Origin: Acetobacter orleanensis
GTDB lineage: Bacteria; Pseudomonadota; Alphaproteobacteria; Acetobacterales; Acetobacteraceae
Assembly: GCF_001581005.1 (NCBI RefSeq)
Contig: NZ_LHZV01000066.1
Location: forward strand, 1-64,000
DNA length: 64,000 bases
Reading direction: 5' to 3'
The stretch's first letter is position 1; every line of letters starts with the position of its first letter. This document shows, piece after piece, positions 28,108 through 36,666 of the stretch. The notes under the pieces were generated by a model. The model did not search any database. It had not been told where the DNA came from and saw only the letters and a program-made list of their open reading frames with translations. A program made the position numbers and the translations under genes.

Positions 28108-28722
28108 ATGACACAGCCCAACAAGAGAAAATACAGAAAATTGTCAGAGGCTGAATGGATAAGCGCTGTCGAACTGCATAAGATTGGTTACAGTTACAAA
28201 GAAATTGCCGAGCGCCTTAGTGTTTCAGAGAGGGCCGTGTGTATGCATCTTCCAGAAGCTATTGCTAAGGTCGATGCAGCAGATGCAGCGGTAACCGAAC
28301 GCAAGGAAAACTGTATCTCGGTTCGTAGTCCTCTGCCCACAATGGAAAACCCAGAGGAGTGCGTGAGATACATCCGTCAAGAAATGTGGTCCGACGTAAA
28401 TCTGGTAAGACATGCCCTCCAGCGAGAAATTAATGCGCCTGTTCCCAACGGTAGGACAATAAGAGCTTTAGCTACCGCAGCAGAAGCTCTCAGCAACGCT
28501 TGGAAGATGAGTAAAGAAATAACCCGAATGGATGAATTAACCCCTCAAGACGAGCTTCCAGTGCTCGTTGTCCGGGAAATTACACCTGAAGAGATTGCTG
28601 AGCTACGGAAGAAGCAAAAAACTGAGAATCAAGATCTGACATCGGAAGAACTGGCCCTCCTAGAAACAGAAGAGAACTCACTCATTGATGACACAACAGA
28701 GGTTATAGAGGAAAAAGAATAA
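28108..28722 (+). CDS. Helix-turn-helix protein, possibly small-terminase-like
   Basis: 204 residues from the ATG at 28108, which has AGGAG nine bases upstream; the longer frame from 28051 lacks one. Residues about 13-50 form a clear sigma-region-4-like HTH (LHKIGYSYKEIAERLSVSER). The middle is helical and the last about 50 residues are very acidic, with the segment ELPVLVVREITPEEIAELR. The combination of N-terminal HTH, helical centre and an acidic tail of this type is reminiscent of phage small terminase subunits, but this is my impression and not a demonstrated match. It could also be a transcription regulator of the rep gene that follows. Confidence 0.5.
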   Translation: MTQPNKRKYRKLSEAEWISAVELHKIGYSYKEIAERLSVSERAVCMHLPEAIAKVDAADAAVTERKENCISVRSPLPTMENPEECVRYIRQEMWSDVNLVRHALQREINAPVPNGRTIRALATAAEALSNAWKMSKEITRMDELTPQDELPVLVVREITPEEIAELRKKQKTENQDLTSEELALLETEENSLIDDTTEVIEEKE

Positions 28723-28804
28723 CCAGAATAAGATCACGAAGTCCTAGAATGAGTGAAAATAGCTTCTACCCCATACCTATGTTTTTTAGGAGGCGGTAGG
28801 AAAA

Positions 28805-28879
28805 ATGCAAACGGCTCTTGATACTGGAGCTTCATTTCCTATCTGTTGGATAGGGTGCAAAAATTCACATCTTTTTTAG
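28805..28879 (+). CDS. Possible 24-residue leader peptide upstream of rep
   Basis: ATG preceded by AGGAGG at about 11 bases and AGG at 5 bases, in the gap between the HTH gene and rep. It would encode 24 residues with two Cys. Such a short frame may be chance, but the strong Shine-Dalgarno has no other start to serve. A CTACC...GGTAG inverted repeat surrounds the Shine-Dalgarno. Confidence 0.25.
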   Translation: MQTALDTGASFPICWIGCKNSHLF

Positions 28880-28898
28880 GCTTAAACCATGCATTGAA

Positions 28899-28958
28899 AT
28901 GGCCTTTAGAAAAAACTGGATACCCGCAGAAAACAGCCACTCTAATAATGAAAATTAA
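28899..28958 (+). CDS. Possible 19-residue peptide just before rep
   Basis: ATG at 28899 reads MAFRKNWIPAENSHS and stops 9 bases before the rep ATG, whose Shine-Dalgarno overlaps this end. No good Shine-Dalgarno of its own. Could couple translation to rep, or be chance. Confidence 0.15.
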   Translation: MAFRKNWIPAENSHSNNEN

Positions 28959-28967
28959 GAGGTGAAA

Positions 28968-29876
28968 ATGGCACTCGATGTGACCCAGCCTATATATGTA
29001 GCTGATACCCTTAAGGGCACTCCTGTAGGGTCTCAGAGCAAATACAGGAAGAATGCTCCTAATAGCATCGAAGGTGCCCATACCAAACCTGAGCACATAC
29101 GAAACCTTATTGAGGACTATCAGCGGGCAGATAAGCTCAGCTACCGGCCTAATCAGATGTTGGGTATCGTTTTCTCACGCTTTGACGACGACAAACAAAC
29201 TGACCCACTTGAGCTAAGCAAGAATCTTCGCCGCGCCATCGCCGACTGCTTGCGAAGACACAACGCGCTTTATATTGCCGTAGGAATACATGAGAATGAC
29301 CGCAGAGGAGGTCATGGTCTTCATATCCACATCCTACTGTATCTTCCTGAAGATCGCTTCAGCGAGCTTTTAACGGCTCTTACGACGTGCCTCGCAAAGC
29401 GATGTAACAATTTTCTAAAAAAACTTGCGAAAACGAAGGGGGTTGCTTTCAAGTCAAGGACCAGTGCCTATGAGCTGTATCAGCGACTAGAACCTCATTA
29501 TCATAAATCTTTGCCGTTCCATTTTTCAGATGTCACTCCCATGACGAAAAACGACTCCGAACAGCGTCTAGCCTATTTATGTAAATCAATTGACCCAAAT
29601 TATAAGATAACCTTCAGAGGTAATACTGTTTCCATTTCTGAGATGGATTGGAGAGCGACAGGGGAAGGGACCAAACTACAGGCCCAATCCTGCAATCGCC
29701 CTTCTCGGCCTATTTTTAGCGCTGGAAATATCCATAGAACGTGCCTCACCCCCGCTAATGAAGGCTACGATCCAATTTTAATTGACGAGACCTTTGTTCC
29801 CTCAATTCGAATACAAAACAACATCCAACGAGCGACAAACGCATATGAGAAAAGTTTAGGATTGTCACATGACTGA
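28968..29876 (+). CDS. rep: HUH-type replication initiator (Rep)
   Basis: 302 residues from the ATG at 28968, which has AAGAGG at good spacing. The HUH metal-binding motif is HIH at 119-121 in GLHIHILLYLP, and a YxxK motif (Tyr203, Lys206, in LAYLCKS) fits the single nicking tyrosine. These proteins nick one DNA strand and start rolling-circle replication of plasmids and filamentous phages; small relaxases share the motifs. There is no helicase domain, so host helicase would be needed. In an element with integrase and a resolvase, it implies that the excised circle replicates, or that the element is transferred as a single strand. Confidence 0.8.
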   Translation: MALDVTQPIYVADTLKGTPVGSQSKYRKNAPNSIEGAHTKPEHIRNLIEDYQRADKLSYRPNQMLGIVFSRFDDDKQTDPLELSKNLRRAIADCLRRHNALYIAVGIHENDRRGGHGLHIHILLYLPEDRFSELLTALTTCLAKRCNNFLKKLAKTKGVAFKSRTSAYELYQRLEPHYHKSLPFHFSDVTPMTKNDSEQRLAYLCKSIDPNYKITFRGNTVSISEMDWRATGEGTKLQAQSCNRPSRPIFSAGNIHRTCLTPANEGYDPILIDETFVPSIRIQNNIQRATNAYEKSLGLSHD

Positions 29877-29918
29877 ACAGCTTTATCCTCAGCTCTCGTT
29901 TTCTGTTTACCATCTAGC

Positions 29919-29928
29919 TGTAACGCAT
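29919..29928 (+). repeat. TGTAACGCAT copy near attR
   Basis: Matches the three repeats next to attL and lies about 66 bases inside attR, in the same orientation. Candidate integrase arm site. Confidence 0.5.
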
Positions 29929-29994
29929 AGCTGCGTGGCATGCTAATTTATTGGGTCAATAATATATGCTTCTCAATCACTTATGGAGCTTTGG

Positions 29995-30026
29995 GTTCAA
30001 ATCTGAATGGGGGCACCATTCTTTCC
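29995..30026. repeat. attR: 32-bp direct repeat, right copy
   Basis: Perfect copy of 24122-24153, carrying the last part of the tRNA-Thr sequence without the rest of the tRNA. It marks the right end of the element, about 50 bases from the folC stop codon. Confidence 0.95.
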
Positions 30027-30076
30027 TAATTTCAGAAATATTATTTGTCCGCTCTCGGTAAATCCGAAGAGCGTTG

Positions 30077-31426
30077 TTACGTGCCCGGCGTCCAGCCATC
30101 CTGCGTCAACGCAACGCCAGCCAGATACAGGCTCCCGCAAATCAGCACGCGCGCCGGTTTTCCGTCGGACTGCGCTTTGAGCGCTGCCAGCGCCTGAACC
30201 AATGTTGGGCCAACCTGCGCCTTGCCAGCAGACGCCTCGACAATCGCCTCAACTGGCAACGCCAGATGCTGTGTGGGTTCACTGATTGCCCACAAAGTGG
30301 TGGCGTAAGGCAGCACCGGGTTCAGGAAGCCTGTGGCATCCTTGGTCTGCTTCATGCCTACCAGCAGATGCAGGGGCTCATCCCTCCATGTCTGCAATTC
30401 CTGCGCCAGCGCATGACCGGCACCGGGGTTATGGCCGCCGTCCAGCCAGAGTTCCCATCCAACGGGCAGGCTTTCAGCCAGCGTGCCGTGCAAACGCTGC
30501 ATCCGCGCAGGCCATGAGACTTTGCCCACACCCTGCCAGCCCGCGTCCGGCACATTCAGGCCCGAAACACGCAGGGCCGCTACAGCCAGACCGGCATTTT
30601 CCATCTGCCATGGGCCGGTTAGGGCCGGGGCAGGTAGGGTCAGTGCGCCGTAAGAATCGGTGAAGGTCAGGCTGCCGTCAGGCTCTAACGCCCCGTTAGC
30701 ATCTGCCGGGGCAATCTGCCAGTCGATCCCACGGCAGGCTAGCGGTGCCCCCACCTTCCGGGCCTCCGCTTCCAGCATCAGCCGCACGGCGTCCGGCTGC
30801 GCACCGGTTACGGCTGGCACACCGGGTTTGAAAATCCCGGCTTTTTCCGCGGCAATCGCTTCCAGCGTGTTCCCCAGAAACGCCTCGTGATCCATGGAAA
30901 CAGAGGTGACAATGCAGGCCGCCGGGTGCTTCAGCACATTGGTGGCGTCACACCGGCCGCCCAGACCGACCTCGATAATCGCCAGTTCCGCCGGATGGCG
31001 AGAAAACAGCAGGAAGCCCGCCGCCGTCAGAACCTCAAACACGGTGATCGGCGCGCCCGCGTTGACCTGCTCGATTTCTTCCAGTGTGGCGACCAGTTCG
31101 GCCTCGCTCACCAGTTTACCGGCAATGCGGAATCGTTCCGTGACATCCACCAGATGCGGGGAGGTCATCACATGCACACGCCAGCCAGAAGCCTCGCCAA
31201 TGGCCCGCAGCGTGGCGCAGGTGCTGCCTTTGCCGTTGGTGCCTGCCACATGGATAACGGGCGGTAGTTTTTCTTCCGGATTCCCCAGCTTGCCCAGCAG
31301 GGTTTCCAGCCGCCCCAGCGAGAGGTCAATCAACGCTGGATAAAGGCGGTTCAACCGCTCCAGCACTTCACCTGTGCGGCCGGAAAACTCAGTCGTCGGG
31401 GCGGAGCCGCTAGCAGGAGATGTCAC
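30077..31426 (-). CDS. folC: Bifunctional folylpolyglutamate / dihydrofolate synthase
   Basis: Adds glutamate to dihydropteroate and to folates, using ATP. 449 residues, Mur-ligase fold. P-loop GTNGKGS at 62-68, then TSPHL and the folate-loop VFEVLTAAGF region; VGLGGRCDATNV and SMDHEAFLG are also typical. It starts with GTG. It follows accD with a 12-base gap, an arrangement also seen in many proteobacteria. The mobile element stops just after its 3' end without damaging it. Confidence 0.94.
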   Translation of the reverse strand: MTSPASGSAPTTEFSGRTGEVLERLNRLYPALIDLSLGRLETLLGKLGNPEEKLPPVIHVAGTNGKGSTCATLRAIGEASGWRVHVMTSPHLVDVTERFRIAGKLVSEAELVATLEEIEQVNAGAPITVFEVLTAAGFLLFSRHPAELAIIEVGLGGRCDATNVLKHPAACIVTSVSMDHEAFLGNTLEAIAAEKAGIFKPGVPAVTGAQPDAVRLMLEAEARKVGAPLACRGIDWQIAPADANGALEPDGSLTFTDSYGALTLPAPALTGPWQMENAGLAVAALRVSGLNVPDAGWQGVGKVSWPARMQRLHGTLAESLPVGWELWLDGGHNPGAGHALAQELQTWRDEPLHLLVGMKQTKDATGFLNPVLPYATTLWAISEPTQHLALPVEAIVEASAGKAQVGPTLVQALAALKAQSDGKPARVLICGSLYLAGVALTQDGWTPGT

Positions 31427-31437
31427 GCGCGCAGCAC

Positions 31438-32364
31438 TCAGGCGGCAGGAGCCGCAGGCGCTGCATCCGGCATCGTGGCCGCAGGCGTCGCCTCAAGCTT
31501 GCCGCCTTCCGGTGTAACAGGTGTGCGCATCAGCAGGCCGATCACACGGGCCAGAGTTTCCCGCATATCCTTACGCTTGACGACCATATCCAGCATGCCG
31601 TGATCCAGCAGATATTCGGACCGCTGGAAGCCTTCGGGCAGCTTTTCACGCACCGTATCTTCAATCACGCGCGGGCCTGCAAAGCCGATCAACGCATTAG
31701 GTTCGGCAATCTGCACATCACCCAGCATGGCGAAGGAAGCCGTGACCCCGCCTGTGGTCGGGTTGGTCAGCACCACAATATAGGGCAGGCCAGCTTCTTT
31801 CAGCATCTGCACGCCAATGGTGGTGCGCGGCATCTGCATCAGGCTGATCGCCCCTTCCTGCATACGGGCACCACCGGAGGCCGTGAAAATCACCAGCGGG
31901 GATTTTTGCAGCACCGCCAGACGGGCCGCCGCCACAAAACGCTCACCAAAAGCAGCACCCATGGTGCCGGCCATGAATTCAAACGCCATGACGCCCACAA
32001 CGCTGGGATGACCGCCAATCGTGCCATGCGCCACAATCAGGGATTCATCCAGATGGCTCTTGGCGCGGGCATCTTTCAGCCGGTCGGTATATTTTTTCTG
32101 GTCACGGAAGCCCAGCGGGTCCACCGGCGCGGGTGGCAGTTCAATGCGGGTGCATTCCCCGTTATCAAACGTCCATGCCAGACGGTCCGGCACTGAAGCT
32201 TTCATGTGATGCCCGCAATGGGGGCACACATTCATGGCGCGGTGCAGTTCCTTGGTCAGAATCATCTGACTGCACGAGTCACAGTTGGTCCACAGATTAT
32301 CCGGCACATCACGACGCAGAAGGCCGCGAATTTTGGGACGGACGTATTCGGTGATCCAGCTCAT
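31438..32364 (-). CDS. accD: Acetyl-CoA carboxylase carboxyltransferase beta subunit
   Basis: Part of the enzyme making malonyl-CoA for fatty acid synthesis; works with AccA. 308 residues from the ATG at 32364 (MSWITEYV is the family start). A four-Cys zinc ribbon (CDSC and CPHC) is at the N-terminus, followed by the crotonase-fold core with TASGGARMQEG and NPTTGGVTASFAMLGD. The C-terminus is Ala/Pro-rich. AccA is not in the window. In an operon with folC. Confidence 0.96.
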   Translation of the reverse strand: MSWITEYVRPKIRGLLRRDVPDNLWTNCDSCSQMILTKELHRAMNVCPHCGHHMKASVPDRLAWTFDNGECTRIELPPAPVDPLGFRDQKKYTDRLKDARAKSHLDESLIVAHGTIGGHPSVVGVMAFEFMAGTMGAAFGERFVAAARLAVLQKSPLVIFTASGGARMQEGAISLMQMPRTTIGVQMLKEAGLPYIVVLTNPTTGGVTASFAMLGDVQIAEPNALIGFAGPRVIEDTVREKLPEGFQRSEYLLDHGMLDMVVKRKDMRETLARVIGLLMRTPVTPEGGKLEATPAATMPDAAPAAPAA

Positions 32365-32434
32365 CTTGAACCCTGCAACTAACAATAAATCAAAAAAACG
32401 GGCTTAGCCCTAGTGCTGCGTGCCTTACGCTGCT

Positions 32435-32476
32435 TGCGCCGTCCTGCCAAGCATTATGGCCCGACAGGGCGGCGCA
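32435..32476 (-). terminator. Hairpin after trxA
   Basis: TGCGCCGTCCTG and CAGGGCGGCGCA form a stem of about 12 bp with one G-U pair and an 18-base loop, 20 bases beyond the trxA stop. No T-tract follows, so the call is tentative. Confidence 0.35.
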
Positions 32477-32495
32477 TCACGCCTGAAAATAAGGC

Positions 32496-32822
32496 TTACA
32501 GAGCGCCTTCAACCCACGCTTTAAGCTGGCTTTTGGGCAACGCACCCACTTTGGTATCCAGCACCTGACCATCCTTAACCAGCATCAGCGTCGGGATGCT
32601 GCGCACGCCGTAGGTGTTGGGGGAGACGGGGTTATCATCAATATTGATCTTGGCCACCGTCAGTTTCCCGGCAAAATCCTTGCCGAGCTCTTCCAGTGCC
32701 GGGCCGATCATCTTGCACGGGCCGCACCATTCCGCCCAGAAATCTACCAGCACCAGACCGGAGGCCTTGAGCACATCGGCGTCAAAACTGGAATCTGTAA
32801 CAGCAAGCGTATGTTCACTCAT
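32496..32822 (-). CDS. trxA: Thioredoxin
   Basis: Cytoplasmic disulfide reductant, 108 residues, standard length. The active site is WCGPCK, preceded by VLVDFWAE, and the cis-Pro is in [11 protein letters not shown]. The ATG at 32822 is clear from family alignment; the frame extends upstream into addA only by chance. It sits 130 bases after addA. Confidence 0.97.
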   Translation of the reverse strand: MSEHTLAVTDSSFDADVLKASGLVLVDFWAEWCGPCKMIGPALEELGKDFAGKLTVAKINIDDNPVSPNTYGVRSIPTLMLVKDGQVLDTKVGALPKSQLKAWVEGAL

Positions 32823-32952
32823 TGGATTGTCTCTTCCTTGTTGGTGGACGGGTGGCATGCAGGCACGCCTGACAGAAGCATAAATTGTCTGACCGCAAAC
32901 GGTTCCCCGCCCACAGCGTGTGCCTCTACACTTAAGGGGCCAGCGCATCCGG

Positions 32953-35900
32953 TCAAGATGCGGCCTGCGTGCCTTTACCCGGAGCATGGGCATCCAGCAG
33001 GGTATCCGGCAGCACATCCGCACGCGGCCCCTCCGTCCATACCAGCACGCACCGTATTGGTTTATCCGGGTAGAGGGCCTGTAATAAAGCGCGGTAAGCC
33101 GCCATCTGGCGCAGATACAACACGGGTGTTGCCTCTACTGTACGCGGCGTGTGCCGTCCGGTTTTAAAGTCACACACCAGCACTTTGTCCGACAGCACAA
33201 TCATGCGGTCCACCTGACCCACAATCACCTGCCCGCCTGCCACACCGGCAAGCCGCTGCTCCGCCCGCGCCTGTGGTGAGAAAAGGGAGGCCAGATCCGC
33301 CAGCGCCAGCACTCCCAGCACCTGCTCCGCCAGAGTGGCAGCGTCCTCCGCCGTCAGCCCACTAGCGGGGCGGTTCAGCCAGACATGCGCCCGCTCTGCC
33401 TGCTGCGCTGGCGGATAGGCGGGCAGATATTGCAACAGCGCATGCACCAGTGTGCCGCGCCGGAAGGCGGCCTCACGCGCCGCAACGGGGGTCACGGTCG
33501 CCACATCCAGCGGAGACCGTACAGGCGGCAAAGGCCCCAGCATGGCGTCATCCGGGCGGCTGGGAGCCAAAGGCCGGGCCAGCGGCGCATCCGGCACGGG
33601 CGGTACACCCTGCCATAAGGGCGCCCGCCCCAGCCACGCTGGCAGGGATGGGGCTTTAACCGTGGGCGAGTTGGCCCCAGAGGAACTGCCCCCGGAAGAA
33701 CTGGCTCCAGAGAAGCTGGCCTGAGAGGGGTGAACCGGAGACAGACTGGCCGAAGACCGGCTGACTGAAAGACCGGTCTGATCTTCCACCTGCACTTCGG
33801 CCTTCTGCATCCCGTCCTTTTGCGCACGGGGCCGGGGCTTTTCTTCCAGTACCAGCATCTCGCCGGTCCAGCCGCCAGAATCCCAGTCCTGCGGTACAGC
33901 CCCTGCGACTTCAAACCCCTTGCGGCACCGCTCATACCAGCTTTCCGGCGGCACCACCCGCCCCGGCTTCCAACCACACACCACCAGACGCTCCGCCGCG
34001 CGGGTCAATGCGACATAGAGCAGGCGATTATATTCCTCGATAGCGCTGGCCTGCATGGCCGCCCGCAGCTTTTGCGTCACGCTGACAGCCAAAGCGCCAC
34101 GCGGAACATAAAGCGGCACGTCCAGCCCGGTCGGGCCGTCCTTTACCCAGAACAGCCTGTCCTCAAACCGGGGTGTGCCGACCGTATCGGGCAAAATCAC
34201 CAGCCGCGCCTGCAACCCCTTGGCCCCATGCGCGGTCATGACGCGCACCGCATCGCCTCCAGCCTCGGCTTCCCGCTTCACGCTTTCTTCTGAATTACGC
34301 AGCCAGTGCAAAAAACCCTGCAAGGAGGGCGGGTGCATGTCCTGATAGCGCAGAGCGGCCGAAAGCAGTTCATCAATCGATTCGGCAGCTTCCGGCCCGA
34401 GCCGCGCCAGCAGACGCGCCCGCCCGCCAGACCGCCCCAAGGCTTCAGACAGCAGTTCATGCGGGGTCAGATAATCCACGCGCCGGAACAGCCCATCCAG
34501 CATCTGCCACGCCTGCGCCCAGTCGGGCCGCTCAGCATGGTGCACGCGCAAAGCGGACCAAAGCGGCTCCGCCTTACCGCGCCCAGTGGCCAGCGCCATC
34601 AGGCTTTCATCTGACAAACCGCCCAGAGGCGATGTCAGCACACAGGCAAGTGTCAGATCATCCTGCGGCAACAGCAATGCGCCGCACAGCGCCATCAAAT
34701 CCTGCACGGCAAGTTGGTCCGCTAGCCCGGTGCGCACCAGTGTTGCCACCGGCACATTCTCGGTTTTCAAAGCGCGGATCAACGCTGTGACAAACGAGGA
34801 CCGACGCGGCACCAGCACCAGCACATCTCCCGGCGTGAGCGGGGCTGCACCCTCTTCCGGCGGTGTTTTGAGTTGCCGTGCAATAAAACGGGCTAGTGTA
34901 TCGGCAAGTTTCTGTTGCGGGTTCTGGCGCGTGGTGTTGGCGGTTGGTGGCTCCCACGGGCTGAGGGTCTCCTCCCCGTCCGTTTCTGCCTCAGCCAGTG
35001 GCCACAACTCCACGCGCCCACCTTCGCCCGGCCGAGCTGTCAGATGACGCATGGCGCGGCCATCTTCCTCCGCCACACCCTGTGCGGCCTCCGGGACAGA
35101 AAAAACAGCATCCACCAACGCCAGCACTGGCGCTGTGGAGCGGAAAGACACCGTTAAATCTGGCTCCTGCCATGGCAGAGACGCAAAAGCCGTCCGATTT
35201 TTAAATTCCCGCCGCCATGCTCTGAAAGACTCCGGGTCCGCACCCTGAAATCCATAAATGGACTGTTTATAGTCCCCCACGGCAAAGACCGTGCGCGGCC
35301 CCTGCTCCCGCGTGTGCGTGCCTTCACCAGCAAAAAACTCTGCGGTCAAATCTCCCGCAATGCGCCATTGCTCGCTTGAGGTATCCTGCACTTCATCCAG
35401 CAGCAGATGGTCAATCCCGCCATCCAACTTATACAATACCCATGCAGCACCCGGCTGTTGCAAAAGCCCGAGTGTGCGTCGGATAAGATCATCATATTCT
35501 ACAAGACCACGCTGACTTTTGCGCTGATCATAGAGTGCTGCAACCGGAGCCGCCGTTTTCAAAAGTGCCAGACCAAGCCGCGCCAGCCGTCTGGCCCGCA
35601 GAGCTTCTTCCACCGCCAGAATCCGTGCGGCTTCCTGCTCCAGAACCGTTGCCAGATCCGCATGGTCATTTGCAAGTTTTGTTGTGATCAGGCCACGTTT
35701 TCTCGGTTTACCATCTTTGGTCAGCAGGGCATTCCGCCACACATCCCACTGCCCTGCCCGGCCAGCAGGAGATAACGCCAGCCAGTCCAGCAGACGATAG
35801 GCCGTGGCTTTAACCGTGTCCGTGCCTTTAGTAACCAGTGTTGGGATATACTCCCGCAGACGGTCCTCGCCCGGAAAATCCGTGCAAGCCGCTTCAATCT

Positions 35901-36666
35901 GCGCGGCATCCGTCCCCTTGAGTGCGCCTTGTGGTAAACCAAGAACCCTACACAAAACCACTGGTAAAACAGGAGGGGTTTCAAGAACACGGGTCCGGAT
36001 AGCTTCTGCGCGTGGCTCATGCCGGAGCGTGCTGACCAGACTGACAAAATCCGCAAGACTGATCTGCCCCGCCAGAGGTTCTATGCTGCTGGTAGCACTC
36101 TTACCCAAAACGGTTTCCACGCATCCTTGCAGGGCCAGTCGGGCATCCGTTTCTTCCATCACGGTAAAATGCGGGTTCATGGCGGCTTCCAGCGGAAAGC
36201 GCCGCAGGAGAGACTGGCAAAAGGCGTGAATGGTACCAATCCGCATCCCACCCGGAAGATCAAGCACTTCCGCGAATAATGCCCGCGCGCGTCTACGTGT
36301 TTCGGCAGTGCAGGGCACAGACAGGCTCTGCAATTCCTTGTTGAGCGCATCATCCGGCAGTGTCACCCACCGGCCAAGACGTTTCTGGAGTCTGATGGCC
36401 ATTTCCGCCGCAGCGGCCTTGGTAAAGGTCAGGCACAAAATACGCGCAGGCGGGCTACCGGGCAGAACCTCTCCGCCTGCGAGACCGGGTCGAGGCAACA
36501 TCAGCCGCAGCAGTCGGTCAATCAGCAGTTTGGTTTTGCCACTTCCGGCGGACGCCGAGACAAAAACTGACGCCATCGGGTCAGATGCCAGAGCCTGCTG
36601 ATGGTTAGCCTGCGCAATGGCCTCTGAAAACTCAGGAGTCTGCGACATAATCTGAGAAGTGCTCAC
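32953..36666 (-). CDS. addA: AddA helicase-nuclease subunit (double-strand break repair)
   Basis: With AddB it resects double-strand ends for RecA loading. 1237 residues of the alphaproteobacterial type. Walker A is [12 protein letters not shown] at about 37-48, followed by other UvrD-like motifs ([39 protein letters not shown]), and the RecB-like nuclease motif CDFKTGR is near residue 1166. A Ser/Gly-rich linker (about 985-1015) separates the helicase and nuclease parts. The GTG at 36666 has GGAGG seven bases upstream and overlaps the addB stop, so addB and addA are coupled. Confidence 0.95.
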   Translation of the reverse strand: MSTSQIMSQTPEFSEAIAQANHQQALASDPMASVFVSASAGSGKTKLLIDRLLRLMLPRPGLAGGEVLPGSPPARILCLTFTKAAAAEMAIRLQKRLGRWVTLPDDALNKELQSLSVPCTAETRRRARALFAEVLDLPGGMRIGTIHAFCQSLLRRFPLEAAMNPHFTVMEETDARLALQGCVETVLGKSATSSIEPLAGQISLADFVSLVSTLRHEPRAEAIRTRVLETPPVLPVVLCRVLGLPQGALKGTDAAQIEAACTDFPGEDRLREYIPTLVTKGTDTVKATAYRLLDWLALSPAGRAGQWDVWRNALLTKDGKPRKRGLITTKLANDHADLATVLEQEAARILAVEEALRARRLARLGLALLKTAAPVAALYDQRKSQRGLVEYDDLIRRTLGLLQQPGAAWVLYKLDGGIDHLLLDEVQDTSSEQWRIAGDLTAEFFAGEGTHTREQGPRTVFAVGDYKQSIYGFQGADPESFRAWRREFKNRTAFASLPWQEPDLTVSFRSTAPVLALVDAVFSVPEAAQGVAEEDGRAMRHLTARPGEGGRVELWPLAEAETDGEETLSPWEPPTANTTRQNPQQKLADTLARFIARQLKTPPEEGAAPLTPGDVLVLVPRRSSFVTALIRALKTENVPVATLVRTGLADQLAVQDLMALCGALLLPQDDLTLACVLTSPLGGLSDESLMALATGRGKAEPLWSALRVHHAERPDWAQAWQMLDGLFRRVDYLTPHELLSEALGRSGGRARLLARLGPEAAESIDELLSAALRYQDMHPPSLQGFLHWLRNSEESVKREAEAGGDAVRVMTAHGAKGLQARLVILPDTVGTPRFEDRLFWVKDGPTGLDVPLYVPRGALAVSVTQKLRAAMQASAIEEYNRLLYVALTRAAERLVVCGWKPGRVVPPESWYERCRKGFEVAGAVPQDWDSGGWTGEMLVLEEKPRPRAQKDGMQKAEVQVEDQTGLSVSRSSASLSPVHPSQASFSGASSSGGSSSGANSPTVKAPSLPAWLGRAPLWQGVPPVPDAPLARPLAPSRPDDAMLGPLPPVRSPLDVATVTPVAAREAAFRRGTLVHALLQYLPAYPPAQQAERAHVWLNRPASGLTAEDAATLAEQVLGVLALADLASLFSPQARAEQRLAGVAGGQVIVGQVDRMIVLSDKVLVCDFKTGRHTPRTVEATPVLYLRQMAAYRALLQALYPDKPIRCVLVWTEGPRADVLPDTLLDAHAPGKGTQAAS

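Larger units (their letters stand above)
24122..30026. mobile_element. Integrated 5.9-kb element at tRNA-Thr (possible phage satellite or integrated replicon)
   Basis: Bounded by a perfect 32-bp direct repeat covering the tRNA 3' end and eight bases beyond. The first gene inside is a tyrosine integrase next to the tRNA, the classic arrangement. Cargo and maintenance genes: YajG-like lipoprotein, a secreted small protein with a frameshift, a serine recombinase, an HTH protein and an HUH Rep protein. Base composition is clearly more AT-rich than the flanks. No capsid, tail, large terminase, portal, relaxase of standard size or type IV secretion gene is present, so it cannot move alone as a phage or conjugative element. 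It may be a satellite, a mobilisable element or an integrated rolling-circle plasmid. Confidence 0.9.

Noticed and set aside
33640-33740. Near-tandem DNA repeats in addA
   Set aside because: They encode the Ser/Gly-rich linker between helicase and nuclease parts; ordinary low-complexity linker.
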